From assembly GCF_030269925.1 (NCBI RefSeq), contig NC_085131.1:7735501-7799500 (forward strand): a stretch of 64,000 bases of DNA. The letters run 5' to 3'. Each line of letters starts with the position of its first letter. Position 1 is the stretch's first letter. This stretch comes from Bombyx mori. Its lineage: Eukaryota > Arthropoda > Insecta > Lepidoptera > Bombycidae. The notes beneath the pieces were generated by a model. It saw only the letters and a program-made list of their open reading frames with translations, was not told the DNA's origin and did no database searches. A program made the position numbers and the translations under genes. Positions 46,596-57,530 of the stretch are shown here, in pieces.

Positions 46596-46621
46596 GCGAA
46601 ACACAACGAATTATATGTAAC

Positions 46622-47779
46622 GTGTAAATTTACAAAAAATAAAATAAAAATACTCTCCCGTATCTCCGGTCGCCCAAAAAAACAACAACACAAAAAATAT
46701 AATTCAATAGACCCGATACGCGGAATTGCTTCAGTTCCCCCGGTACCAATAAATTCCTAAGGATAGGTCGTAGTGAGTGAAAATAACGTTGAGCCAAATA
46801 TCATGACGCCGGATGATGATATTGTATTATGCAAATTGCTTAGTGCGTTCTGAGTCGCGTGTCGCCGCGGTAAAGGGGACGTCGCTTAGTTCAATGTAAC
46901 ATCTGTCTTCTCAGGAACAACGATTGAAGTAACGATTGTCTGTTCTGATGTATTTTCTAAATACCGCGTGCGGGCTACGGTTGCGAATCAAAAGCAGAAA
47001 TATAATTTTGGTTTATTCAAAGAACACGAATTCGTGATTAATATGATGTTCATCACCAGGTCCTCATCCTGCTCAACAAATGGGCTGCTGAAATGAAGAA
47101 AAAATTTAATAAATAACATGAACAATTATTGGGAACTAGAGTCCGGCATAACAGATTTTCATATAAAAAAAGGTCTTTATCCTGTTTAAAAGATAGTTCC
47201 AGGCACGGATTATTTGTTTATTTAGAGGATTTTGCGTTCAGAAATAAAGAATAAAACACTCTGAAACTTTATCCAAGTAAGCTACTTTCAATAAAATTCA
47301 ATAAATTCGAACCCTTTTATGCTTAAGCCGTTCGTTCGTTTTTATAGTTCTTATACTTGTTTTGGGATGTGCATTATCCCGCTGTAATAAAAATTTCAAA
47401 CGACAGTTTATACGCCATAAGAAATAAATAAAAAGTATATTCGATGTTCGTTTCTTCCTATTCATGCCGTTATTCTCATACGTACTTGAATATTGCCAGT
47501 TTTTTTTCTCATGTAAGCAAATCGGCGTAGTATTTTTAAAAGATAGTATAGACTAGAAAATTCTTCAATAGAATAATATAGATGAGAGAATGTGTAGAGT
47601 GTTACACTAGAATACTATATTTTAATAACTAAAATGCGATTCAATAGAAAACCGATTAAAAAAATATTAAGCAATGTATTTTTTTTAATGTGGTAATATC
47701 CGTGGCGATGTCAAGTTAATGTATCTTAGATACATTATGCAGTATTATATACATATACTTACTGTATTTGATATCGTTA
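46622..47779. other. No recognisable feature
   Basis: AT-rich sequence with no supported gene or repeat boundary. Confidence 0.45.
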
Positions 47780-48025
47780 TTTTTTTTTTTATTGCTTAGA
47801 TGGGTGGATGAGCTCACAGCCCACCTGATGTTAAGTGGTTACTGGAGCCCATAGACATCTACAACGAAAATGCGCCACCCACCTTGAGATATAAGTTCTA
47901 AGGTCTCAAGTATAGTTAGTACCGCAGCCCTACCCTTAAAACCGAAACGCATTACTGCTTCACGGCAGAAATAGGCAGGGTGGTGGTACCTACCCGTGCG
48001 GACTCACAAGAGGTCCTACCACCAG
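47780..48025 (-). mobile_element. Bm1 SINE, 5'-truncated
   Basis: Near-consensus body from poly(T) to GAGGTCCTACCACCAGT. Confidence 0.93.
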
Positions 48026-48132
48026 TGTGCGAAGTTCAAGGATGTCTTCAAGTTGATCTTTGAAAGATTCCGACAGAAAGATTGATACAGGTCATGGTAG
48101 TAAAAATCATGTTAATTAAGTAATTAGAACTT

Positions 48133-48225
48133 AGGTAGATTGGGCTATGCTCCTCGCATTGCTGATTTCCCTGCGCAACTGTGGCCACTCACCATCAGAT
48201 GAGGCAATAAGAAATAAATTATTGT
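48133..48225 (+). mobile_element. Degenerate CR1-like tail
   Basis: GCATTGCTGATTTCCCTGCG ... CCACTCACCATCAGATGAGG-CAATAAG aligns to the tail family with deletions. Confidence 0.55.
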
Positions 48226-48329
48226 AACAAATGGCTTAGCCGGCATCGTCGATTCGCTCCTGGCAATTATTTACAGGAATTCATAAACTAGTGAGTTTTT
48301 TTTATTACCACTTAAAATTAGATGTAATT

Positions 48330-48450
48330 CGTCAGGTTAGAGCTTCGTGAGCTCATCTACTCGTTCGGTGAATCTGGTATAACCCCTTGAGGGCATTAGA
48401 ATAGGTAGACATTTTTTTTGGCAGAAATAGGCCAGATGGTGTTTGGTGGA
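48330..48450. mobile_element. Jockey-like LINE tail next to Bm1 fragment
   Basis: 48330-48410 (+) matches the LINE 3' terminus (GCTTCGTGAGCTCATCTACT ... CCCCTTGAGGGCATTAGAAT). 48418-48450 (GGCAGAAATAGGCCAGATGG) is a scrap of reverse Bm1. Confidence 0.5.
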
Positions 48451-48453
48451 TTA

Positions 48454-48572
48454 CTTTTTTTTTTTATTGCTCTTGTAGGCAGAGGAGCATACGGCCCACC
48501 TTATGGTGAGTGGTTACCGTCGCCCATAGACTTCAGCAATGCCAGTGACAGAGCCAAGCTGCTGCCTACTGA
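48454..48572 (-). mobile_element. CR1-like LINE tail, 5'-truncated
   Basis: The reverse complement of the tail family, from poly(T)-ATTGC to GAGCCAAGCTGCTGCCTACT. The open frame over it is not a gene. Confidence 0.75.
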
Positions 48573-48899
48573 AACCTTACCTTACTGCTCGTACAATACG
48601 CCCGAGTATTTACGCAAATTTGCGGTTTCTATTCTGATTACATTATTTTTATGATAAATGATCACAGAGCTTCTGCGATCGATCATTTAATTTCGAAATG
48701 TTGTCTTTCGTTTGAACACAAACGAAGACTATTTAAGCCGGGGAAAAAACTGACGCTGAAAAAGAGAAGGGCTGTAAAAAGTTCCATTAATGCCGGGATA
48801 CAAATGAGAACAGAAGGTCGGATCCGCATTATCTTCCTGGGAAAGACCCGATGTAGCTGCCACATATACGAAAACATCACCTACACGAGTTCCTAGTTG

Positions 48900-50260
48900 T
48901 TTCAGAACGTATAAATAATTTGTTTTATTTTCCATTTTGTTATTTTACGCTAAGAGCATTTTTTTTAGTGATCCCTTTTGATAGTTGTTTAGTTGCAGCA
49001 ACAATTAAGGTTTGCTTTAAAGCTATTAGTACTTTTAAAGTTCAAATTCCGTTTGTTAATAATGAATCTCACTGTTTATAGTTGATCTTATTCTTCGAAA
49101 TAATATCGTTTACAAAGATTGTCATCATTTTGAATTTTTAATTTAGTTACATAATCTACGAAACAAAATATTTCGTTTTCTGATTTTATGGTGAAAGAAG
49201 TGTTTCGGCTAGTATTGATCGGGATAACAAAATTTAACGTTTTTGAAATTTGAGATCAAGCCGTCACAATAATTTGTAAGCGACTCGGAAAAAGGTATTA
49301 GAGCAATTAAAAAACAGCGTATAACAATTATAATAAGCCCGGTGACATGATTATTCATTCAATTTATTACAACACAAATTAAATGGGATTAAAGCTTCTA
49401 CAAATTTGAAAGCACTCGCTAAAAGTCATACTCAACTTTGAATCAATTTAAAGTTTCCACTTCGTAAATAACAGTTATTACGAGAAGTGTTTAAACGATT
49501 TCAACTGGTGTATGCTGTTTCAAATGTAATTTCGCAGACATGTGGTAAGTTGCAGCTCTCGGGAGGCAAGTTACGGCGTCGCCAGTGTTACCATGATCCA
49601 AAATTCAAGTAAATTTCAAGTTCAAAAATTCAAGTAAAGATTAAAAATCGTTTTTAATCAAGGAGCTCATAACACTCAAAATTGTTTACTCACTTACAAA
49701 CTTGTTTTAGATTGCAATAAATGTAAATGCTAATTGACTCAAAGAGATCTAATTTTCCAGACAACTTAAAACTTTATTTTGAATGTTTATTATGAAATTC
49801 AACAAATTAATGGGTAAATGTTTACAATCAAGAAATATGTTTGTGAAATGTTGATCGCAGGACTCTTAGATAAAATTCAAATATTGATAGAGCTATTCAT
49901 GTTTTGGTGTACTGATCGGTAAATAGACTCTAATTATTGTAAGTTTTAGCCAACATTTTAGAAATTGGAATGTCTTTATCAAGACTAAAAGCGTGGTGGC
50001 TCTAGGCGAGAGGAAGACCAAACTACGGTCAGTAAATGGTTCAATCTAAGTTAGACTCGCAGATATATCACTAAGTTTAAGTTAGTTTGACTGACATGTG
50101 TTGTTCGTTAAAACGTTTATTATTAAATGATCTTGATCCAGATAAAAAAAAAAACCGTCACAATGAAAATAAGGTATTCACCACAGCATGAGACAATAGG
50201 ATGCTGCGAGTCTTAATTCAGTAAATAGAATTTTTGTTTTTAGGAAGAACTTATATACAT
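48900..50260. other. No recognisable feature
   Basis: AT-rich, apparently non-repetitive within the window, with no supported coding frame. Confidence 0.45.
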
Positions 50261-50264
50261 ACTA

Positions 50265-50290
50265 TAATAGGTTGGGCCAAAAAAATTTTT
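50265..50290. mobile_element. Solo mariner-like terminal repeat
   Basis: ATAATAGGTTGGGCCAAAAA closely resembles the left end of the mariner at 12498-12518. No matching inverted end or transposase is recognisable downstream, so this is a one-ended relic or a deletion derivative. Confidence 0.45.
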
Positions 50291-50804
50291 TTTTCTTCAG
50301 TTACTACGGAAATAACGTCCAAGATGACGAAAAAAATCTGGTAAAGTTTGAGCTCTTAATATTAATATTTAGAGGTGCCGCATCGTGATTTTTGATTTCC
50401 CATTCAAATAACACGGGTTTTTTTTTTTTTTTTGTTGTATCTCAACGAATTATCGTGTAGTAAAAAAAACAAATTTTGATAGGGAATTAAACGGCCTACA
50501 AAAAAGGTCTAAAATAATTTTTTGCTAAGTCAACTCGGTTAAAAGTTATTCGCAGTTAAAGTTCAACCTAAAATAATATATGATGCCTTTCACAATTTTT
50601 TATACTTTTTCAGAAAAAAATGGCTTAAAGACATAAAACAAGATATTTTTTTCGTTTTTACTTTCCATATTTATTGAGAATGCAAGTTTTGAAAACTGAT
50701 TTTAATGTAGTATATTATTTATTAATTTGTTATTTGAAATCAAGTTTTACCCTTAAAAAAGAAAATTCATTATTTTGTATACTTAATTTATTTTTATATT
50801 ATTA

Positions 50805-51095
50805 CTAGCTGACCCGGTAGACTTCGTAGTGCCTCAATTGATAAATAAAAGATCTAAACTTTTGTATAAAATAAACTTACAACAAACAAAAGGAATCCGT
50901 CCGTCCGACGGGGGACACATCAAAGGGAAAACAAAATTGTTATTTTTATTTGATTCCGACCATTTTCATATTTATCTACCTTTTAAACCTTCTCTGGACT
51001 TCCACAAATAATTCAAGACCAAAATTAGCTAAATCGGTCCAGCCTTTCTCGAGTTTTAGCGAGACTAACGAACAGCAATTCATTTTTATATATAA
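50805..51095 (-). mobile_element. Helitron-like repeat, family B copy 2
   Basis: Colinear with 42170-42473: CTAGCTGACCCGG at the left, the shared ATTTTCATATTTRTYTACCT region and CGAGACTAACGAACAGCAAT at the right. Confidence 0.55.
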
Positions 51096-51129
51096 TTATA
51101 ATATTATACATACCTATATTTATACAGTA

Positions 51130-51353
51130 CTAGCCATACTCGCTCGCTTCGCTGTGCATTTAAAATTAACATTATTATTTATTGTCATTATTATAAGGGA
51201 GTCCAACACTCATGTAAATATTAATCTATCCATTAAATACATATTATTATATTTTCTACATGGATACCAAGTTTCAAGTTAATCGGATGCATGGGTCAGT
51301 AGTTATAACGGAACATCCATAAAAATCACCATAGATTTATATATTAGTATAGA
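51130..51353 (-). mobile_element. Short Helitron, family C copy 1
   Basis: On the minus strand it runs from TCTATACTAATATATAAATC to CACAGCGAAGCGAGCGAGTA-TGG and CTAG, flanked by A and T. The same family occurs inverted at 60067-60336. Confidence 0.75.
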
Positions 51354-51427
51354 TTTATAAATGACTTAATGTGATTTCGTTCGGATATTATCGTCTGATA
51401 TATTTGCAGAGAAGCAAAGACTTTTGG

Positions 51428-51505
51428 TTCAAAGGGCCGTTTCAAGGTGGGTGGGTGGCATTCGCTTGTCATGAATGGGACCCTGGTACTTTAACATCAG
51501 TCGGA
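51428..51505 (+). mobile_element. Old Bm1 SINE fragment
   Basis: TTTCAAGGTGGGTGGGTGGC and a decayed TATGGGCTCC/AACACCAG stretch. Confidence 0.45.
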
Positions 51506-51829
51506 ATAGCCATAATATAAAATAATAAATTTATAAAACTTCCTAACCTTTAATAAAACTCTAGACGGCCACCTTGATGTTTAACTAATTTCGTGCCTAG
51601 CAGTATATTAACTCTCGATTCAATCATAAATTAACCGAGTTCAGTTGTCGTGACTCATAGCCACAATCAATACTACTTTTGCGGCTTAATCTCGCATATT
51701 TTATTGTCATTATATTCTTTTTCGACGTTTCAAATTCTTTCCAGATTTTGTGAGAACGGGCGAGGAATGGCGTAAAAGTAATTTTAATTATAGCATAATT
51801 AATTTTTGAATTTAAAGCTCTTCTTTTTT

Positions 51830-52030
51830 TGGGGGCCGAACCTCCTCCGAGGTCCCGGTGCCTAAAGGGTATGTGGGACAGGACGATCCGCAGATACCCG
51901 GACCGCGGGCCCAATGATGGTATTTAGGGCCTTACCCATTAAACGACCTCCCTGCTTTCTTGCCCAAGCGGCCGATCCTCCTGAGGTCAAACTTGGGTGG
52001 TCAATACTGCAACCATATACGCTGCTCACC
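51830..52030 (+). repeat. GC-rich dispersed repeat, copy 2
   Basis: GGGGGCCGAACCTCCTCCGA, GGTATGTGGGAC, CGCGGGCCCAA and ATTAAACGACCTCCCTG are colinear with 27888-28130. Confidence 0.65.
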
Positions 52031-52126
52031 CTAAAGACGCATTTTATAACCGTAGGACCTCTGTAAGCGTAGAAGATCGATCGTTTTCTTTCCATTGAAC
52101 TCTCCCTTAATTCCAATCTTACGTAC

Positions 52127-52220
52127 CTACTGGTGATAAGACATATTGGAAGTCCACACTGGTGGCTACCATAATCCTGTCTGTTATTATTAGAAAATAA
52201 TCATAAATTTCGATATGAAG
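52127..52220 (+). mobile_element. Old Bm1 SINE fragment
   Basis: CTACTGGTGATAAGACATAT ... GGTGGCTACCATAATCCTGT follows the Bm1 order weakly. Confidence 0.45.
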
Positions 52221-52631
52221 TAATGGAGTGTGTGTAATATTTAAAAATTATATTTTACTAGTCACATTAGCGAGAGTTAATTTTTCAACATTGCTTGTTC
52301 ATACAATCATAATGAGTGACCTTTAGTACTGTTAAATAAAATGTAGACTAAATATTCTTAATTTCTTGAACTGTGTTAATTTGAGAATTACCTATTTATG
52401 ACTTAAACTGCTCAAGGTTAGGGTTGCTAACAAATAATTTTATATAAAATATTTATATTTGGAAATGAATGATATTAAGTAGGTAAATTAAGATGTGTGA
52501 TGATAATGCTATCAAAGAAGTCATAAATAGACAAAAACGGGATCATTATCATTTTGACTAGTTGCGAATATTTGTTTGTTAGGCTACAATTTTTGTACTA
52601 AGTATTTACTATTTGTAGGAAGTTTGATAGG

Positions 52632-52833
52632 TGTACGATAGCTCAGTTTTATGATATTTTAAAGATTTAAAGAATTACGGACTTACCGCCAACTGCTCAA
52701 AGATTTCACGACTCCTTTTTCAAATGTTGCACAAACTGCGGCAACACGTAGCGCTAGTGTCGCGCTCAGTAGATTGAGCGGGTACCGGGCAAGTTGGCGG
52801 GAGATTTCAAAATGTGAACCCCAAAATCGAACA
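52632..52833 (-). repeat. 3' LTR of BEL/Pao element
   Basis: On the minus strand it starts TGTTCGATTTTGGGGTTCAC and ends AAACTGAGCTATCGTACA. It is the same length and sequence as 57324-57525. It contains GGCG-GTAAGT, a strong potential splice donor. There is no obvious TATA box. Confidence 0.95.
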
Positions 52834-52848
52834 TTCCCCCCACCGAAA
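52834..52848 (-). promoter_or_regulatory. Polypurine tract
   Basis: On the minus strand GGTGGGGGGAA lies immediately upstream of the 3' LTR, the position where plus-strand DNA synthesis is primed in LTR elements. Confidence 0.75.
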
Positions 52849-53041
52849 TCCGCCCGGATTTCCCATTACGATACCAATAACAATGTTTTGTTGATTCAGT
52901 TTCACAGTGGACTGTATTGATATTAAAATTATTTTAAGTATTTAAATCTAAGTATTTAAACAATAAACTTGACTTATAACTAAAAGAGAGATCACACACA
53001 GGCCTACCTTTATGTAATCTTATTATGAGCTAATCTTTATG

Positions 53042-56000
53042 TTATAATGCTAACTCTATGTCCGTCGCTATTGGGAGCGGACAAAGCTTAACGAAAGGAC
53101 GCGCCGTTTCGTTATTTTTTATACGAATTTTAACCACTCGCACGACACCATCCACGCCTGGCTTAAATACAGTGGCTCGCGCTAGATCCCACTGTAAAGG
53201 TGGTGGTGGTGCGTGTGATTTAATGAGAACTAAAATTCGACAGCTGTTGAACCACTTTTGTCGCTGCTGAAATGTGTGGCGGTAATCTTGGCCCCACCAT
53301 TTCCAAAAAAGTTGTGAAAAGAGTTGTAAAATTTTCCACCGCTCGCGAGGCAAAAAACGATGCTCACTGATATCGAATACTGGTACAGCGAACAATTCCC
53401 GCCCGATCACAACATGTGCCGCCGTCAGCACTTGGAACTCCTCTGGGTCATCAAACAGTAGACATAGCGGTCTACAATTGAGAACTGTTTCAACCCGAGC
53501 AAAAGGCGTTCGGAGCTCTTTGAATGGAAATGATTTGTCTCTTACAATCCGTTTCAAATATAATTTAGCAGATTTTATTGCAGACTCATAGAAACTACCG
53601 AAACGACCACCTCTAGGAGGGTTATGGCTCCGACGAATATTACGCGCTACAAGTTCTCTTGATAAGCTTTCTAAGTAAGACTCGAAAAAACGCGTAACAT
53701 CTGCTGAATGTTTCGTAGCCGACACAAAATTGTCATTATCTGAAATAATCATGAGACATTGACTTGTTGTAATTCCTTGCAAAGTGCGAGGACCAACATA
53801 TAAATAAAATTTATGACAATAATCTATTAAAATGTTTGTAAAAATTGAATTTTTGAGTAAATGTAAAGAATGTTTCCTATCAGGTGAAAGACTAGAATTA
53901 GACAATTTACCCCCCACCCTGAGGAAACAGTTTGAATCCATGAAGGTAATTAGTTTCCGCAAACTTTGAGAACATCTCTGACCTTTTTGTAAGGCCATAA
54001 TGTCGTCCACAAATGAATTACTTTGTACGATTTTAATAATAATTTCGTGAGCCTTTCTGTTGTCATCCACAAACAGCGATCTACGTTCTGATTGAGAGAC
54101 TCGACAGTTGTGGATAAACAAGTAAGACCGCGCGATTATACTCACAAGCTTACTAAAACTAGAGTATCTGTTATTGAGGTCCAACAGTGAATATGCTTCT
54201 ATGACTTCTGTTGAGACAAGTACAGTACTTAAAGTTTTTTGTTTTAGGCTTAGAGTTATAGGTTTAACTGGACCCTCTGACTGGAAGTCATTAAGCCGAT
54301 GGAGGCCGTTAAACCACTCATGTATTGTTTTGCATGATGTGTTAAACACGTCTCTCAATTTATTTGTTGTACTAGAAAGCCACACAATACAAAGATGCGG
54401 GATGATAAATATCGAATCCACGTTTTGTACCGCGCCTACGTGGCTCCTGTGTCCACCAAGACTTTCGTACTCACGAATGAATTTTAAATTCAGATCGCGT
54501 TCCAACTTCTTTTCTATATCAATATATTTACGTTCTTCTGCTCCAGATAAAACACCAAGTTTATAAAAAGGTTGCAAAGGGTAGTTTACGAAACATCTAC
54601 TTTTCTTATCACGGTTATGATCGCGATCAGACAATGTCCCTACTGATATATTATCTGGATGCTGTGGTTCGTTGAAGCAAATGCTTTCTGTCTCCGAGAA
54701 AGACTGCGTTTCATGCTCCACGTTAATAGAAAGGGCAACAAATGATTTTGTATTATTGCTTTTGATATTATGATTTTCCGTGTCTACAGTTCTATGACCC
54801 GAAATCGATACTTGACCTGCAATGACGTAGCCGAAAATGGAATGCAAAGCCACTGGCATGTTCTTATCTTGTGGCATGATCTTTTCTCCATCATATATTT
54901 GAGGAAATAGATCACCGGCCAATAACATGTCGATGGGACCCGATGTACCAAAAGTTGGATCAGCAAGTGAAAGATTTTGAAATTTACGGATCACATCATC
55001 TGAGATAGACATAGTTGGTAGATTTCCGGCTATTTTCGTAACTATGACTGCATCAGTAGTTAATATGGGGCTGTTGCACTGACGCGGTTTTACAGTACAG
55101 GTAGTTAGCCCCAGATCTGCAATAGGCTTGGCACCTAGACCAATGGAATCGAAATCACACTTTCTTCGCCCTAGTCCTAACCTTAATGCACAGTCTTGAG
55201 TTATGTAGCCCGTCATGGCACCACTGTCAATTATAGCACGTACGGGTTGATAAATGCCCCAACAATCTGCGACGTGTATAATTGCGGTTCCGAGCAAGAC
55301 TGTCGAAGTTGTAGAAACGGTAAGAGCCACCGAGCTGGCATTATTTCCTGAAATGGCACCAGCGCCAGCATCGATGTGAAGTGTGTGATGGTGCATATTT
55401 TTGCAAACTGTACAACGTACCCTAGATGGGCAACTCTTTAATATATGATCATCACGCAAACAATTTTCACATAGCTTCAACTGTTTTATTTTTTGAAGCC
55501 GTTGTTCAGGAGTGAGATCACTGTATTCGAAGCACCGATATATTGAATGAGGCTTGCCACAATAATAACATTTTTTAATTTTATTTAAAGTTTCATTCGA
55601 ATTTTGTTCGTTCTGAAGATTCTTAGTAGCCGCAGTTGCGGCTGAAGCCAAAGATGCTCTAGGCGCACCTACCCTGGCATTTGAATTATTAAGCTTTTTA
55701 TCAAAACGACTGGTATTCTGGTAACCCTTTGCGTATATAGGTTTTGCATTGTCTGTGCTTTGGTTAGAGTCCGACTTACTTTTTGACATCTCCAGGATAC
55801 GGACCTGGTTTTCCACGAAAGCTATAAGACCCTCAAATGTCGGTAGATCACCCGGTACACCTTTGTTTTCGAATGCGCGCCTAGTAGTTGAATCCAAATT
55901 ACGCAAAGCTACATAAAACAAAACAAAACTTGACAAATCTGGTATATCTAATGATTTTAATGCTTTGACGCTATCTTGACACGCTTGTAAAAAGGCATTT

Positions 56001-56704
56001 AGGCCGTCTACTGACTCATATTGTAATGTTTTGAAACTAAATACTTTATCTAAATATGTAGTCGCTAGCGCCCTCTTGTTTTCAAAACGTGTAACTAAAG
56101 AATTCCATACAATGGAATAATTTGTTGCTGTTACCGGCATTGATTTTACGATAGTGAGTGCTGGACCACTCACAGCCGACAATAAGTAATAATATTTTTC
56201 AATATCAACTATATCAGTATTAGAATGTACTAAACTAGTAAAAGTGTCTCTAAACGTGGGCCAATTTTCTAACTTTCCGTCAAAGTGGAAAATTTCTAAT
56301 TTCGGTAATCGAGGTTTTACAGTTTTACCGGAACCGAAATCACATCTAGTATTATCACTACCTGATAAATTTAGACTATCCGCGATATCACAAACAGAGT
56401 AATACATCTCATCAAATGCTTTGATTTGGTCGTATGACGGTACATACGACGCATTATAACGTTTTTGGACACAAATCATTTCACTCATAGCACTTTCATA
56501 TGCAGTTCTCAAAGCGACAATATCTCTAAAACGGGCGCGAAATTGTGGCTGCATATCAGTATTACTTCTAACTACTCGTGACATCTCGTACAACGATTGT
56601 AAACGCATAAATGCCATCTCCTTGGTTGTCTGATGTGGTTCCAACAACTGATCGACATCGTCATCGGAAATTATTGCTTTTTTTCCAGATGTTGCTTTCG
56701 CCAT
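53042..56704 (-). CDS. BEL/Pao polyprotein: Gag-protease-truncated Pol
   Basis: One 1220-codon frame runs from ATG at 56704, after a 619-bp leader from the 5' LTR. Residues ~1-350 are Gag of the Pao type (LPKLEIFHFDGKLENWPTF; DKVFSFKTLQ). Three zinc-knuckle-like motifs lie at ~379-443 (CYYCGKPHSIYRC, CENCLRDDHILKSC, CTVCKNMHHHTLH). The aspartic protease has its DSGA near 493. Residues ~705-790 match the lead-in to BEL reverse transcriptase (ERKYIDIEKKLERDLNLKFI; IIPHLCIV; STTNKLRDVFNTS). The palm with YVDD and RNase H are then absent, and the frame joins the region before integrase (LRVGGKLSNS near 930). Integrase lacks its first Asp but keeps SDN near 988, a Glu in FGSFYESAIKS near 1040, and the RPLC...H.VIGR C-terminal part. 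Full BEL Pol-containing proteins are usually about 1700-1900 residues. The frame stayed open despite the deletion. Confidence 0.9.
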   Translation of the reverse strand: MAKATSGKKAIISDDDVDQLLEPHQTTKEMAFMRLQSLYEMSRVVRSNTDMQPQFRARFRDIVALRTAYESAMSEMICVQKRYNASYVPSYDQIKAFDEMYYSVCDIADSLNLSGSDNTRCDFGSGKTVKPRLPKLEIFHFDGKLENWPTFRDTFTSLVHSNTDIVDIEKYYYLLSAVSGPALTIVKSMPVTATNYSIVWNSLVTRFENKRALATTYLDKVFSFKTLQYESVDGLNAFLQACQDSVKALKSLDIPDLSSFVLFYVALRNLDSTTRRAFENKGVPGDLPTFEGLIAFVENQVRILEMSKSKSDSNQSTDNAKPIYAKGYQNTSRFDKKLNNSNARVGAPRASLASAATAATKNLQNEQNSNETLNKIKKCYYCGKPHSIYRCFEYSDLTPEQRLQKIKQLKLCENCLRDDHILKSCPSRVRCTVCKNMHHHTLHIDAGAGAISGNNASSVALTVSTTSTVLLGTAIIHVADCWGIYQPVRAIIDSGAMTGYITQDCALRLGLGRRKCDFDSIGLGAKPIADLGLTTCTVKPRQCNSPILTTDAVIVTKIAGNLPTMSISDDVIRKFQNLSLADPTFGTSGPIDMLLAGDLFPQIYDGEKIMPQDKNMPVALHSIFGYVIAGQVSISGHRTVDTENHNIKSNNTKSFVALSINVEHETQSFSETESICFNEPQHPDNISVGTLSDRDHNRDKKSRCFVNYPLQPFYKLGVLSGAEERKYIDIEKKLERDLNLKFIREYESLGGHRSHVGAVQNVDSIFIIPHLCIVWLSSTTNKLRDVFNTSCKTIHEWFNGLHRLNDFQSEGPVKPITLSLKQKTLSTVLVSTEVIEAYSLLDLNNRYSSFSKLVSIIARSYLFIHNCRVSQSERRSLFVDDNRKAHEIIIKIVQSNSFVDDIMALQKGQRCSQSLRKLITFMDSNCFLRVGGKLSNSSLSPDRKHSLHLLKNSIFTNILIDYCHKFYLYVGPRTLQGITTSQCLMIISDNDNFVSATKHSADVTRFFESYLESLSRELVARNIRRSHNPPRGGRFGSFYESAIKSAKLYLKRIVRDKSFPFKELRTPFARVETVLNCRPLCLLFDDPEEFQVLTAAHVVIGRELFAVPVFDISEHRFLPRERWKILQLFSQLFWKWWGQDYRHTFQQRQKWFNSCRILVLIKSHAPPPPLQWDLARATVFKPGVDGVVRVVKIRIKNNETARPFVKLCPLPIATDIELAL

Positions 56705-57323
56705 CGTACAATTTTATTTGGTAGGTACTTATGAATTTACAAATTAACTTGATTAAAACACAATTTAAGAATTAGTAGAATGTTATAAAATACGAATAAT
56801 CAAACAACAAATATTAAAAGAAATTCTACCAAGTAAAATTGTAACACAAAACAATATTAATAATTAATTAATTAATATTCGAAGACAATACTATGGTTAA
56901 AAACTATTTAATCCGACAAAATTAAAGATTCTAAGATTTAATTCAATAGCAAACAATAAGAATTATCAATAAAAATATTTTATGGTTATTTTATTGAAAT
57001 TTAATTTACTACCAGTAATGGCGGCAAGGCGTCAGATATGTATATGTATTAAAAAGTTCGCAACAAATTTGAAATAAAGTTTAATATTGTAACGAAAATA
57101 ATACTAAATACCTGAACGCCGATGTATATTATGAATCACTGTATAAATTTCTTTATTGTAAAACACAAAACACAGAAGTTATGTTTTTCACAAAAACGCA
57201 CAACTACCTACTTACGAATAAAAGTTTTTGTAGGAATTGTTTTTACAATAATTACGTTTTTGTTATACTGAATCACTGGTATTTGATTTCGTAACAGGTA
57301 AAATCCGGTCGAATGATCATAAA

Positions 57324-57525
57324 TGTACGATAGCTCAGTTTTATGATATTTTAAAGATTTAAAGAATTACGGACTTACCGCCAACTGCTCAAAGATTTCA
57401 CGACTCCTTTTTCAAATGTTGCACAAACTGCGGCAACACGTAGCGCTAGTGTCGCGCTCAGTAGATTGAGCGGGTACCGGGCAAGTTGGCGGGAGATTTC
57501 AAAATGTGAACCCCAAAATCGAACA
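57324..57525 (-). repeat. 5' LTR of BEL/Pao element
   Basis: It is identical by eye to the 3' LTR across all 202 bp, implying very recent insertion or gene conversion. It would carry the promoter and the start of the transcript. Confidence 0.95.
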
Positions 57526-57530
57526 ATAGG

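Larger units (their letters stand above)
52632..57525 (-). mobile_element. Complete BEL/Pao LTR retrotransposon, 4894 bp, RT-deleted
   Basis: Two direct repeats of 202 bp, identical by eye, begin TG and end CA. They bracket a single long ORF and are flanked by the 5-bp duplication ATAGG (52627-52631 and 57526-57530). The element is transcribed on the minus strand. The polypurine tract precedes the 3' LTR; no clear TGG-starting primer-binding site is seen just inside the 5' LTR. Gag, zinc knuckles, aspartic protease and integrase remnants place it in BEL/Pao, but the RT/RNase H core is missing. Confidence 0.93.

Noticed and set aside
48418..48654. 78-codon plus-strand frame
   Set aside because: It spans a Bm1 scrap, a poly(T) and an inverted LINE tail.
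53875..54070. FVDD motifs as an RT catalytic YxDD
   Set aside because: They lie in the region before integrase, without the flanking RT palm sequence; the true YVDD block appears deleted.
54174..54566. 130-codon plus-strand frame inside the retrotransposon
   Set aside because: It is a shadow of the 1220-codon polyprotein on the other strand.
57280..57323. Primer-binding site of the BEL/Pao element
   Set aside because: No TGG-starting complement to a tRNA 3' end is evident next to the 5' LTR, so I did not assign a tRNA.
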